A stretch of DNA of 64,000 nucleotides, taken from the NCBI RefSeq assembly GCF_001648155.1, contig NZ_CP015199.1:2918501-2982500 (forward strand), given 5' to 3'. The number at the start of each line of letters is the position of its first letter. Positions within the stretch are counted from its first letter, which is position 1. This DNA is from Chryseobacterium glaciei (GTDB lineage Bacteria > Bacteroidota > Bacteroidia > Flavobacteriales > Weeksellaceae). Of this stretch, positions 16,632-24,252 are shown piece by piece. The notes below the pieces were generated by a model, which worked only from the letters and a program-made list of their open reading frames with translations, made no database searches and was not told the origin of the DNA. The translations under genes were made by a program, and so were the position numbers.

Positions 16632-16655
16632 TTATATTCTTTTCACTGACATTTA

Positions 16656-17111
16656 TTAAGGAACAATTTCATACTTAGTATTTTCATTATTTCCAAATAT
16701 TTCATTTTGAATTTGCCTTGCCAGTTGTATGGTCTCCTCAATGTTAGTTTTTGTTTTAATGCATAAATAAGGAACTCCATCATTAACTTCCTCTCTATAG
16801 CTGTAATTATTTTTTATGGCAAAGTCTTTTATTTTTTTCAAGTAAGGAAGTTGAGTTTTTTCTATAGCTTCAAATTCTATATTAAATTTAATGTCATTTT
16901 CTTCATCTTTTGCAAAATAAATACAATCGTTTCCATTTGAATTAATACCAATAAATTCAAACTCAGTTTTATTTTGACTTAGTAAAACTAATTGTTCATG
17001 TAAATCATTAATTATTATTTGTTTAGGAGTAAATTTTTGTTTATTTTTTTCAATATTGGCATTAGTGGAAATTACTTTTAAATTATTTAAAATTGATTTG
17101 AAAATATTCAT
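16656..17111 (-). CDS. Hypothetical protein
   Basis: A 151-residue soluble protein of very low GC content. No signal peptide, membrane segment or recognised motif. An N-terminal helix rich in Asn and Lys precedes alternating strands and helices (FEFIGINSNGNDCIYFAKD, then IEFEAIEKTQLPYLKKIKDF, then VPYLCIKTKTNIEETIQLA), suggesting a small alpha/beta fold similar in outline to YbjN-like or secretion-chaperone proteins. That comparison is only impressionistic. It is transcribed alone towards the helicase gene, with a -7 box at 17149-17156. Confidence 0.65.
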   Translation of the reverse strand: MNIFKSILNNLKVISTNANIEKNKQKFTPKQIIINDLHEQLVLLSQNKTEFEFIGINSNGNDCIYFAKDEENDIKFNIEFEAIEKTQLPYLKKIKDFAIKNNYSYREEVNDGVPYLCIKTKTNIEETIQLARQIQNEIFGNNENTKYEIVP

Positions 17112-17148
17112 ATTGAAATAAGACTGGTTCTGATTTTACAGTTGTTAT

Positions 17149-17156
17149 CAAATATA
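17149..17156 (-). promoter_or_regulatory. -7 promoter box of the hypothetical gene at 16656-17111
   Basis: On the minus strand this is TATATTTG, a match to TAnnTTTG, 37 bases before the start codon at 17111. Confidence 0.45.
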
Positions 17157-17284
17157 TGAAAATATGTTTTTTAATGCGTATAACAAAAGTTACGGAATCG
17201 AAACTTTATTTTCAATAGTTTTTCTCTCATCACACCCATCAGACTTATCAATTACAAAAAGTAACTAATGAAGTTTAGATGTTT

Positions 17285-17292
17285 TAAATTTG
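17285..17292 (+). promoter_or_regulatory. -7 promoter box of the LLM oxidoreductase gene
   Basis: TAAATTTG, a full TAnnTTTG match, 29 bases before the ATG at 17322. Confidence 0.5.
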
Positions 17293-17321
17293 TTTGGTTT
17301 TTTAGACCAAAAATTTAAAAT

Positions 17322-18326
17322 ATGAAAAACTTTGAAATATCAGTATTAGACCTTGCGCCGGTAAAGCAGGGGAAAAGCATTCATGATAGTTTTCAGGACA
17401 GTTTATCTTTAGCAAACTTTACTGAAAATCTTAATTATAATAGATTCTGGCTTGCCGAACATCACAATATGGAAAGCATTGCCAGTTCTGCAACTTCAGT
17501 TCTTATTGGTTTTATCGCCAACGGAACAAAAAAAATAAGAGTAGGATCGGGAGGAATTATGCTTCCGAACCACAGTTCATTAGTCATTGCCGAGCAATTC
17601 GGAACATTGGAATCTCTTTTTCCTGGAAGAATTGATCTTGGATTGGGAAGAGCTCCGGGAACGGATGGTCTAACTGCTCAGGCTTTGGGTAGAAATCCCG
17701 CAATTATCAACGAACAGTTTCCAAGACAGATTTTAGAACTGCAAAAATACTTCTCTAAGGAAAATTCTAATGCATTGGTTCGCGCCATTCCGGGAGAAGG
17801 ATTGGATATTCCGTTGTATATTTTGGGTTCGAGTACAGACAGTGCTTGGTTGGCTGCAGAATTGGGACTTCCGTATGCTTTCGCAGGACATTTCGCTCCT
17901 GAGCAAATGGAAATGGCTTTCAATATTTACAGAGAGCATTTTGAGCCTTCAAAACAATTGGATAAACCTTATATTTTAGCTTGCGTCAATGGAGTAGCAG
18001 CCGAAACGACAGAAGAAGCGCACAAACTTTCTACGACTTTATTTCAGGCATTTATCAATATTGTAAGAAACGATAGAAAACCTTTTTCTCCGCCTGTTGA
18101 TGATATGGATGATGTTTGGTCACCAATGGAAAAATCGATGGTATTACAGAAGTTGAGATATACTTTTATCGGAGATCAATCTGAAATTGCAGAGAAGTTA
18201 AAAAGCTTTCAGGAAAAATTCAATGTAGATGAATTAATGATCAATTCTCATATTTACGATCATCAGAAAAGATTGGATTCTTACGACATTATCAGAAAAG
18301 CCAAAGACTCTTTATTCAAAGCGTAA
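17322..18326 (+). CDS. LLM-class flavin-dependent oxidoreductase
   Basis: A 334-residue protein of the bacterial luciferase-like monooxygenase superfamily, a TIM barrel that uses reduced FMN or F420. Conserved blocks are SVLDLAPV at the start, RFWLAEHHNM (~42-51), IRVGSGGIMLPNHSSL (~72-87), RIDLGLGRAPGTD (~103-115) and LGSSTDSAWLAAELGLPYAF. This is the YhbW-type subgroup (alkanal monooxygenase alpha-like), where the natural substrate is usually unknown. Cytoplasmic. Single gene with its own promoter, upstream of ribB. Confidence 0.88.
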   Translation: MKNFEISVLDLAPVKQGKSIHDSFQDSLSLANFTENLNYNRFWLAEHHNMESIASSATSVLIGFIANGTKKIRVGSGGIMLPNHSSLVIAEQFGTLESLFPGRIDLGLGRAPGTDGLTAQALGRNPAIINEQFPRQILELQKYFSKENSNALVRAIPGEGLDIPLYILGSSTDSAWLAAELGLPYAFAGHFAPEQMEMAFNIYREHFEPSKQLDKPYILACVNGVAAETTEEAHKLSTTLFQAFINIVRNDRKPFSPPVDDMDDVWSPMEKSMVLQKLRYTFIGDQSEIAEKLKSFQEKFNVDELMINSHIYDHQKRLDSYDIIRKAKDSLFKA

Positions 18327-18343
18327 CAAACCATTTATATTAA

Positions 18344-18375
18344 TTGGGAGATGCTTATTTTTATGAGTATCTTTG
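18344..18375 (+). promoter_or_regulatory. Promoter of ribB
   Basis: TTG at 18344-18346 and TATCTTTG at 18368-18375 are spaced 21 bases apart, matching the Bacteroidota -33/-7 promoter. The -7 box ends 19 bases before the ATG. Confidence 0.65.
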
Positions 18376-18394
18376 CAAAAATCTATAGTAAAAA

Positions 18395-19516
18395 ATGTCT
18401 GATATTAAATTAAATACTATTCCTGAGGCTATTGAAGACCTTAAAAATGGTAAAATAATCATAGTAGTAGATGATGAAGACAGAGAAAATGAAGGTGATT
18501 TTCTTTGTGCTGCAGAACTTACAACACCAGAATTAATCAATTTTATGGCTGTTCACGGAAGAGGGCTAATTTGTATGCCGCTTCCTGAAAAAAGATGTGA
18601 CGAGCTTGGTTTAGATATCATGGTAAGCCGTAGCAGTGATCCTAAAGAAACTGCGTTTACTGTTTCTGTTGACCTTTTAGGAAACGGAACTTCTACCGGT
18701 ATTTCTGCAGGTGACAGAGCGAAAACGATTTTAGCTTTGATGGATGAAAATTCAAAACCAACAGATTTCATGAGACCGGGACACATTTTCCCGCTTCGTG
18801 CTAAAAAAGGAGGTGTTTTAAAAAGAGCCGGACATACTGAAGCTGCGATTGATTTGACTCAATTAGCTGGTTTAAAAGAAGGTGGTGTGATCTGTGAGAT
18901 AATGAATGAAGACGGATCAATGTCTCGTTTACCGGATCTTCAGGTTTTTGCTCAGAAACATGATATGAAAATTGTTTCTATCGAAGATCTGATTCACTAT
19001 CAGCTTAAAAAAGGAAACCTTATCGACAGATTGGAAGAAAGAAAAGTGAAAACCGCTTATGGCGAGTTTGATTTTTATGCTTTCAGAGAGACTTCAAACG
19101 AACAAATCCATTTTGCTTTAACGAAAGGAACTTGGACAGTTGATGAGCCTGTTTTGGTAAGAGTACAGTCTTCTGATTCTTATTTTGACGTGTTAACAAG
19201 ATTAAATAATGGTGAAAAGCCTTTATTGGAAAAAGTAACAAACATGGTAAATGAGGCTGGAAAAGGTGCAGTTATTTTCATTAATAACGTTTCAAATTCT
19301 GAAAATACACTAAAAAAGTTACAACAATTCTTGGATTATCAGGATGGTCAGCAACAGCGTCCAACGTTGGCGTATAATTTCAGAGATTATGGGATCGGAA
19401 CGCAGATCTTAAAGAATTTAGGAATCAATAAGTTTAAAGTAATCACTCAAAACCCTAATATTAAACCTCAGGTTGGAGGATATGATGTTGAGGTGACAGA
19501 GTTGGTTCAACTATAA
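18395..19516 (+). CDS. ribB: 3,4-dihydroxy-2-butanone 4-phosphate synthase with degenerate GTP cyclohydrolase II domain
   Basis: A 373-residue RibBA-shaped protein. Residues 1-205 form a complete RibB domain: DDEDRENEGDF (metal/substrate loop), MAVHGRGLICMPL, GISAGDRAKTI, PGHIFPLRAKKGGVL, RAGHTEAAIDL and ICEIMNEDGSMSR. It makes the four-carbon precursor of riboflavin from ribulose 5-phosphate. The C-terminal part has the length and some blocks of RibA (VLVRVQS, YGIGTQILKNLGI, VTELVQL), but the zinc cysteines of the GSLRCDCG motif and the RQEGRG block are absent. So GTP cyclohydrolase II activity is very unlikely and a separate ribA is expected elsewhere. It has its own promoter and a shared terminator downstream. 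Confidence 0.92.
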   Translation: MSDIKLNTIPEAIEDLKNGKIIIVVDDEDRENEGDFLCAAELTTPELINFMAVHGRGLICMPLPEKRCDELGLDIMVSRSSDPKETAFTVSVDLLGNGTSTGISAGDRAKTILALMDENSKPTDFMRPGHIFPLRAKKGGVLKRAGHTEAAIDLTQLAGLKEGGVICEIMNEDGSMSRLPDLQVFAQKHDMKIVSIEDLIHYQLKKGNLIDRLEERKVKTAYGEFDFYAFRETSNEQIHFALTKGTWTVDEPVLVRVQSSDSYFDVLTRLNNGEKPLLEKVTNMVNEAGKGAVIFINNVSNSENTLKKLQQFLDYQDGQQQRPTLAYNFRDYGIGTQILKNLGINKFKVITQNPNIKPQVGGYDVEVTELVQL

Positions 19517-19525
19517 TGATATAGA

Positions 19526-19564
19526 AACCTTCAAGGTTTTTAAAACCTTGAAGGTTTATTTTTT
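19526..19564. terminator. Bidirectional terminator between ribB and fmt
   Basis: Arms AACCTTCAAGGTTTT and AAAACCTTGAAGGTT form a near-perfect palindrome followed by TATTTTTT. It ends at the fmt stop codon (19563-19565), so it is shared by the two convergent genes. Confidence 0.8.
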
Positions 19565-20510
19565 AAGCCATTTTTATTTCGTCAAAATTTCTGAAACCGT
19601 TCAGAAAATCTTTGATATTCATTCTTTTCTTTCCTTCTAATTGTAATTCTAAAGGAAAATATATTCCGTCTTTAGTAAAGATTTTAAATTCATTTTTTGA
19701 AATATCTAAACTTCCGATAGTTTTTCCGTGATCTTCAATTTCAAATTTTCCGCCAAATATTTTTAATCCTTTTTCTTCTTCTCCAATTTTTAACGTCGTA
19801 AAAGCAGCCGGGTAAGGCGACATTCCCAATATAAACTGATGAACTTCTTTTGATGTTTTCGTCCAATCTATTCTGGTATCTTCCTTAAATATTTTATAAG
19901 CATTTTTAGGATGTTCAACTTCTGGCTGAGGCTTTTCCTGAATTGAATTTTCAGCTAAACCGTCTAAAGTTTTCACTACCAACTTTGAACCCATAACCAT
20001 TAATCTGTCATGAAGTGCTCCTGCATTTTCATCGGGGAAAACATTTAATTCTTCTTGAAGTAAAATATTTCCTTCATCTATTTTTTCATTGATAAAGAAC
20101 GTTGTGGCACCCGTTTTTTCTTCGCCATTAATAACAGCATAATTGATAGGTGCAGCACCTCTGTAATCAGGAAGAAGAGAAGCATGAAGATTGAATGTAC
20201 CCATTTTAGGCATTTCAAAAAGAACTCTGGGCATCATTCTAAAAGCGACCACAATGAAAACATCGGCATCTAATTTTCTAAGTTCATCTAAAAATTCAGG
20301 ATTTCTCAATTTTTCAGGTTGAAAAACTGGAATATTATTTTCTGCAGCAAAGATTTTTACAGGAGATTGATTGATCTTTTGTCCGCGTCCGCTTGCTTTA
20401 TCGGCAACCGTTACAACACCTACAACTGCATGGTGAGATTTATGAACAGCTTCCAACGAAGTTTTTGCAAACTCTGGAGTGCCTAAAAAAACTACTTTCA
20501 ATGATTTCAT
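19563..20510 (-). CDS. fmt: Methionyl-tRNA formyltransferase
   Basis: A 315-residue enzyme that formylates initiator Met-tRNA with 10-formyl-tetrahydrofolate. It opens with VVFLGTPEFA; the formyl-folate and catalytic block is FNLHASLLPDYRGAAPINYA (~106-125), with the catalytic Asn, His and, downstream, an Asp in EKIDEGNILLQEE (~141-153). The C-terminal tRNA-binding barrel covers roughly residues 207-310. Length is normal. The -7 box ends 5 bases from the ATG, so the mRNA is probably leaderless. Confidence 0.95.
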   Translation of the reverse strand: MKSLKVVFLGTPEFAKTSLEAVHKSHHAVVGVVTVADKASGRGQKINQSPVKIFAAENNIPVFQPEKLRNPEFLDELRKLDADVFIVVAFRMMPRVLFEMPKMGTFNLHASLLPDYRGAAPINYAVINGEEKTGATTFFINEKIDEGNILLQEELNVFPDENAGALHDRLMVMGSKLVVKTLDGLAENSIQEKPQPEVEHPKNAYKIFKEDTRIDWTKTSKEVHQFILGMSPYPAAFTTLKIGEEEKGLKIFGGKFEIEDHGKTIGSLDISKNEFKIFTKDGIYFPLELQLEGKKRMNIKDFLNGFRNFDEIKMA

Positions 20511-20514
20511 TTTG

Positions 20515-20522
20515 CAAAGATA
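20515..20522 (-). promoter_or_regulatory. -7 promoter box of fmt
   Basis: On the minus strand TATCTTTG, a full match, ends 4 bases before the ATG at 20510. The start of transcription should fall at or beside the start codon. Confidence 0.55.
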
Positions 20523-20609
20523 GGAGTCTTTTGATTATTGAAAAATTAATTGATTTAAAAATTAAAAGATTCGTCATGGAAATATTACCCATTACCAATT
20601 ACTCATTAC

Positions 20610-22511
20610 CTATGCTAAAGCATATGTCCTAAAATTCAACATTTTTACTTTTCCTGAGTCTAAGAGATAAATCAGATTTTCTAAAATATTTTCTTTTGGA
20701 TGGTAACTTAATTGTACAGAAAGTTCTTCGATTGTTGCAGGTTTTTCAGTTAATAATTTGACGATCTGATGGGAAATATTTTTCCCAAACATCGATTGTT
20801 TATTCTTTTCACAAACCGAACACTGACCACAATTCTTAGAATTTTTTTCTCCAAAATAAGCTAGAATAAGTTTCATTTTACAGTAGTCATTGCTTTCTGT
20901 GTAAAATTTCATTTCTTCCCATTTCTGGATCTTATTTCTTTGAATATGTTCAAACAGCTTCCAATAACCACTGTTGATGACTCTTTCATCTCTCGGTTTT
21001 AAGAATTTTACACTTGATAATGCGCCGTCTACATACTCAAGATAATTTTTCTGCTGTAATTCTTTAAGCCTTTCTTTTATTAAATGAATGCTTATTCCTA
21101 ATTTATTGCTCACCTGCTGTTCGCTGAACAATACTTTATGTGTTGTAATCCCTGAAATTGTACGAAGCAAAAGTTCTATAAAATAGGCATCTTTTTTTGG
21201 TAGTTGCTCGATTTCATCTGCCTTTATCATTAATTCTACAGAAGACAGACTCTTATTATCATTAAAATAAATGATTTCCTGATTGTGAAGGAAATTCAAA
21301 ACGTTTTTAATTTTTGCGGTCGATAATTTGGTGAAATTTTGAATTCCTGTAGCGTTTAACTGAAATGTTTTCTCAGGTAATTCATATTCTGCAACCTGGA
21401 AAATAGAGTAGAGGTAAGTAACGATTTTTAGAAATTCTGCTTTATTGGGAGTCTGATTTTTTAAGATCTGATCAAAATTTGATATTTCCTGTTGATTCCA
21501 AAGCATGAAGGCAAAACTATCTTTTCCGTCTCTTCCTGATCTTCCGATTTCCTGATAATAATTTTCAATTGATGGAGCAGGCGAGAAGTGGATCACAAAA
21601 CGAACATTGTCTTTATCGATTCCCATCCCGAATGCATTAGTTGAAATTAAAACATGATTGTTATTTCTGTTCCAATGATTTTGTTTCGAGTTTTTCTCTT
21701 TTGTAGTTAATCCAGCATGGAAAAAATCTACATTTTTTAATTGATTTTTATGTAAATATTCAGTTAATAATTCAGCTTCCTTTCTTGTACGAACATATAT
21801 AATCCCAGAATCATTATTATATTTTAAAATATTAAAAATTCGCTGAAATTTATCAGAAACCTCTTCTGTGAAAATTTTAATATTATCTCTTTTAAAACTT
21901 CTATGAAAAATCTGAGGATTTTTAAGTTCCAGTTTAGTTTTAATTTCTTCCAATACTTTTGGAGTTGCTGTAGCTGTTAAAGCCAAGCACGGAATTTCAG
22001 GATTATTCTTTCTGAATCCTTTTATGTTTTGATAACTGGGTCTAAAATCCTGTCCCCATTCCGAAATACAGTGCGCTTCATCTACTGCAATGAATGACAT
22101 TTGTATTTCTTCAATATTTTGTAAAAACTGTTTATTCGTCAATCTTTCTGGAGAAACATAAAGAAGTTTTGTTAAACCGTCTTTGCATCTGTTATAAATC
22201 ACTTCAGCATCAAAATCATCAAGTTCTGAAGATAGATATTCTGCTTCAATTCCACGAAATTTTAATTGATTGACCTGATCTTTCATTAATGCCAAAAGAG
22301 GAGAAATAACCAGACAAGTTCCTTCTTTTAATAAGGCCGGAAGCTGATAACACAAGGATTTTCCCGCTCCTGTAGGTAAAAGAACCAAAGTATCTTTTTC
22401 GGTAAGAACAGAATTAATAATTTCTTCCTGAGAATCTCTGAATTCATCATATCCCCAAAAATATTTCAGGGTTTCATATTTTAATTTTTGAAAGTCTTGT
22501 TGAGAAATCAT
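20610..22511 (-). CDS. recQ: ATP-dependent DNA helicase RecQ
   Basis: A 633-residue superfamily 2 helicase for recombination and fork repair. It begins with the RecQ motif 0 region (YFWGYDEFRDSQEEII), Walker A LLPTGAGKSLCYQ, the DEAH box in AVDEAHCISEWGQDFRP, motif V/VI TNAFGMGIDK and QEIGRSGRDG. The zinc cysteines follow (YCKMKL, NCGQCSVC), then a winged-helix domain. No C-terminal HRDC domain is seen; the protein ends with a short winged-helix-like segment. The start is the ATG at 22511. A longer frame from 22556 would run through the OmpA terminator and adds a hydrophobic stretch unlike RecQ. Confidence 0.9.
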   Translation of the reverse strand: MISQQDFQKLKYETLKYFWGYDEFRDSQEEIINSVLTEKDTLVLLPTGAGKSLCYQLPALLKEGTCLVISPLLALMKDQVNQLKFRGIEAEYLSSELDDFDAEVIYNRCKDGLTKLLYVSPERLTNKQFLQNIEEIQMSFIAVDEAHCISEWGQDFRPSYQNIKGFRKNNPEIPCLALTATATPKVLEEIKTKLELKNPQIFHRSFKRDNIKIFTEEVSDKFQRIFNILKYNNDSGIIYVRTRKEAELLTEYLHKNQLKNVDFFHAGLTTKEKNSKQNHWNRNNNHVLISTNAFGMGIDKDNVRFVIHFSPAPSIENYYQEIGRSGRDGKDSFAFMLWNQQEISNFDQILKNQTPNKAEFLKIVTYLYSIFQVAEYELPEKTFQLNATGIQNFTKLSTAKIKNVLNFLHNQEIIYFNDNKSLSSVELMIKADEIEQLPKKDAYFIELLLRTISGITTHKVLFSEQQVSNKLGISIHLIKERLKELQQKNYLEYVDGALSSVKFLKPRDERVINSGYWKLFEHIQRNKIQKWEEMKFYTESNDYCKMKLILAYFGEKNSKNCGQCSVCEKNKQSMFGKNISHQIVKLLTEKPATIEELSVQLSYHPKENILENLIYLLDSGKVKMLNFRTYALA

Positions 22512-22542
22512 GAGGTAAAAATAAGGAAAGTATTGTATTACA

Positions 22543-22571
22543 ACAAAAAAAGTCACGCAATGCGTGACTTT
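22543..22571 (-). terminator. Terminator of the OmpA-paralogue cluster
   Basis: AAAGTCACGCA and TGCGTGACTTT form an 11-base palindromic pair. On the minus strand it is followed by a run of T (A-run at 22544-22551). It lies 24 bases after the stop of the OmpA protein at 22595, directly in front of recQ. Confidence 0.85.
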
Positions 22572-22594
22572 AATATAATTAAATAATTAGTTTA

Positions 22595-24049
22595 TTATTT
22601 AGCTTCAAAGTAAACTCTTCTGTTTGCTCTGTTTTTCCATTCCGGACACTTAGTAGCAGGGTCACACTCAGGGTATTTAAGGTCTTTTTCACCTTTACCG
22701 ATAGCGTTTAATTTAGTAGACTCTACACCGTTTTTCACTAAGTAACTCTTAACACTATTCGCTCTTCTTTCAGATAATTTTTGGTTATAAGCATCAGAAG
22801 CTCTAGTATCAGTTGCACCAACTACATTATATGCTCCGTTTGAAGAATTAATATAGCTAACTGCATTGTTAAGAATAGGTGTGTTAGATGGTAAGATTCT
22901 ATCAGAATTTAAATCAAATTCAATTCCTTCTAAAGTTCTTGTATCATCAGTTACAGGTCCTGTAGTTGTTGCTGTAGGACAACCGTTGTTTTCAACAGGT
23001 CCAGGAACAGTTACACACTTATCGTAAAGATCGATTACTCCATCTAAATCTGTATCAAGAGCTACACCTGCACCGTCAACTCTTGCACCGGCAGGAGTAT
23101 CAAGTTGTCTGTCCCAGTCGTCGCAAACACCATCATTATCAGCATCTCCTTTTTTACAAACTTCGATATCCTGGTTTTTATTAGCCAATACATCTAATTT
23201 ATAATAGATTTCCTGCAATGGGTCATGCCACATTAAGTGAGATTCGTGCTTTCCTAATTTTAAAGAAAGACCTAAAGTCGCGTTAAAGAAATTATCAGAA
23301 ACTTGCTCTTCACGTTGGTTAACAGCACTGTATTGTGCACCTCCACCATCAAACTCATCATCACCAGTCATCACATACATTAGTCTACCTTCGATATCTA
23401 ATCTTCTGTTAACTTTGAATTTAAGACCAGCACCAGCCTGACCGAAGAATGAACCTAATTTGAAAGGCTTAATTTCAGTCATTAATCTTTGTCCAGTCTC
23501 ATCTTTTTGATAAGCTTTGTACGCTAAAGTACCAATACCCGCATATCCGTGTAATGCCCATCTGTATGGAGAATGATTATCAACTCTTCTTAATAAATTT
23601 GAGAAGTTGATATCTCCTAAGATAGAGATCGCATCATACTGAGTTCTACCTGCTACTTGCTGATATTTTGAAGCATCTGCAGGGGCAGCATCTTTAGTGT
23701 TGAACCAACCTTGTCTTGTTTCTCCTCTGTCATACTGAAGGTTAATACCAAAAGCATGAGTAATCGCTTTATCAATACTGATGTAAGCAGAATATCCAAA
23801 AAGATTTTTACCGTTACCGTTTTTAATTGATGTTAAATCCGCAGATTGAACCAAAGGAACACCGGCACCAATTGAAATTGCCCAATCGTTAAATCTCTTA
23901 GATTTCTGTGTAAATGGGGAAACATTAGCAGAGCCAGAAGAAAACGTATTCGGGTATTTTCCGTTCGAAGAAACTGCCGTTGAGTCTTGTGCATAACTTG
24001 CCGTAGGGACAGCCAATGCCAACGCAACAATTGCTAAACTTAATTTCAT
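22595..24049 (-). CDS. OmpA-family outer membrane protein, paralogue 1
   Basis: A 484-residue protein. A signal peptide (to SYAQ, ~21) is followed by an N-terminal beta-barrel of about 260 residues, then a thrombospondin type 3-like calcium linker (DADNDGVCDDWD, DTDLDGVIDLYDKC), then an OmpA-like peptidoglycan-binding domain (~365-484). In that domain ATDTRASDAYNQKLSERRA keeps the Asp and Arg that contact diaminopimelate. It should tie the outer membrane to the cell wall. The barrel and linker are almost identical to those of the next gene, so the two arose by recent duplication or gene conversion, while the OmpA domains differ clearly. Confidence 0.92.
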   Translation of the reverse strand: MKLSLAIVALALAVPTASYAQDSTAVSSNGKYPNTFSSGSANVSPFTQKSKRFNDWAISIGAGVPLVQSADLTSIKNGNGKNLFGYSAYISIDKAITHAFGINLQYDRGETRQGWFNTKDAAPADASKYQQVAGRTQYDAISILGDINFSNLLRRVDNHSPYRWALHGYAGIGTLAYKAYQKDETGQRLMTEIKPFKLGSFFGQAGAGLKFKVNRRLDIEGRLMYVMTGDDEFDGGGAQYSAVNQREEQVSDNFFNATLGLSLKLGKHESHLMWHDPLQEIYYKLDVLANKNQDIEVCKKGDADNDGVCDDWDRQLDTPAGARVDGAGVALDTDLDGVIDLYDKCVTVPGPVENNGCPTATTTGPVTDDTRTLEGIEFDLNSDRILPSNTPILNNAVSYINSSNGAYNVVGATDTRASDAYNQKLSERRANSVKSYLVKNGVESTKLNAIGKGEKDLKYPECDPATKCPEWKNRANRRVYFEAK

Positions 24050-24201
24050 AGTGTATTTTTTTATTTAGTTAATTAAATGATTGTATTTTTCAGGATGAAT
24101 ATTTTTGCTAACATTTATTGGGTTAAATATTTAGCTGTTTTTAAGAACCCATTCTGAAAATTATGTAAATTTAATAAAAAAAAACCAGTTTATGGAAAAA
24201 T

Positions 24202-24230
24202 AAAACCGAAAAGAACTTCTTTTCGGTTTT
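24202..24230. terminator. Terminator after OmpA paralogue 2
   Basis: Arms AAAACCGAAAAGAA and TTCTTTTCGGTTTT form a stable hairpin with T-rich tails on both strands. It sits 22 bases after the stop of the gene at 24253, so paralogue 1 probably has its own promoter. Confidence 0.8.
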
Positions 24231-24252
24231 ATTTTATTTATTATAAAGAAAA

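Noticed and set aside
22512-22556. Longer start for recQ
   Set aside because: The extension would be read from the OmpA terminator, adds hydrophobic residues unlike RecQ, and the family start matches 22511.
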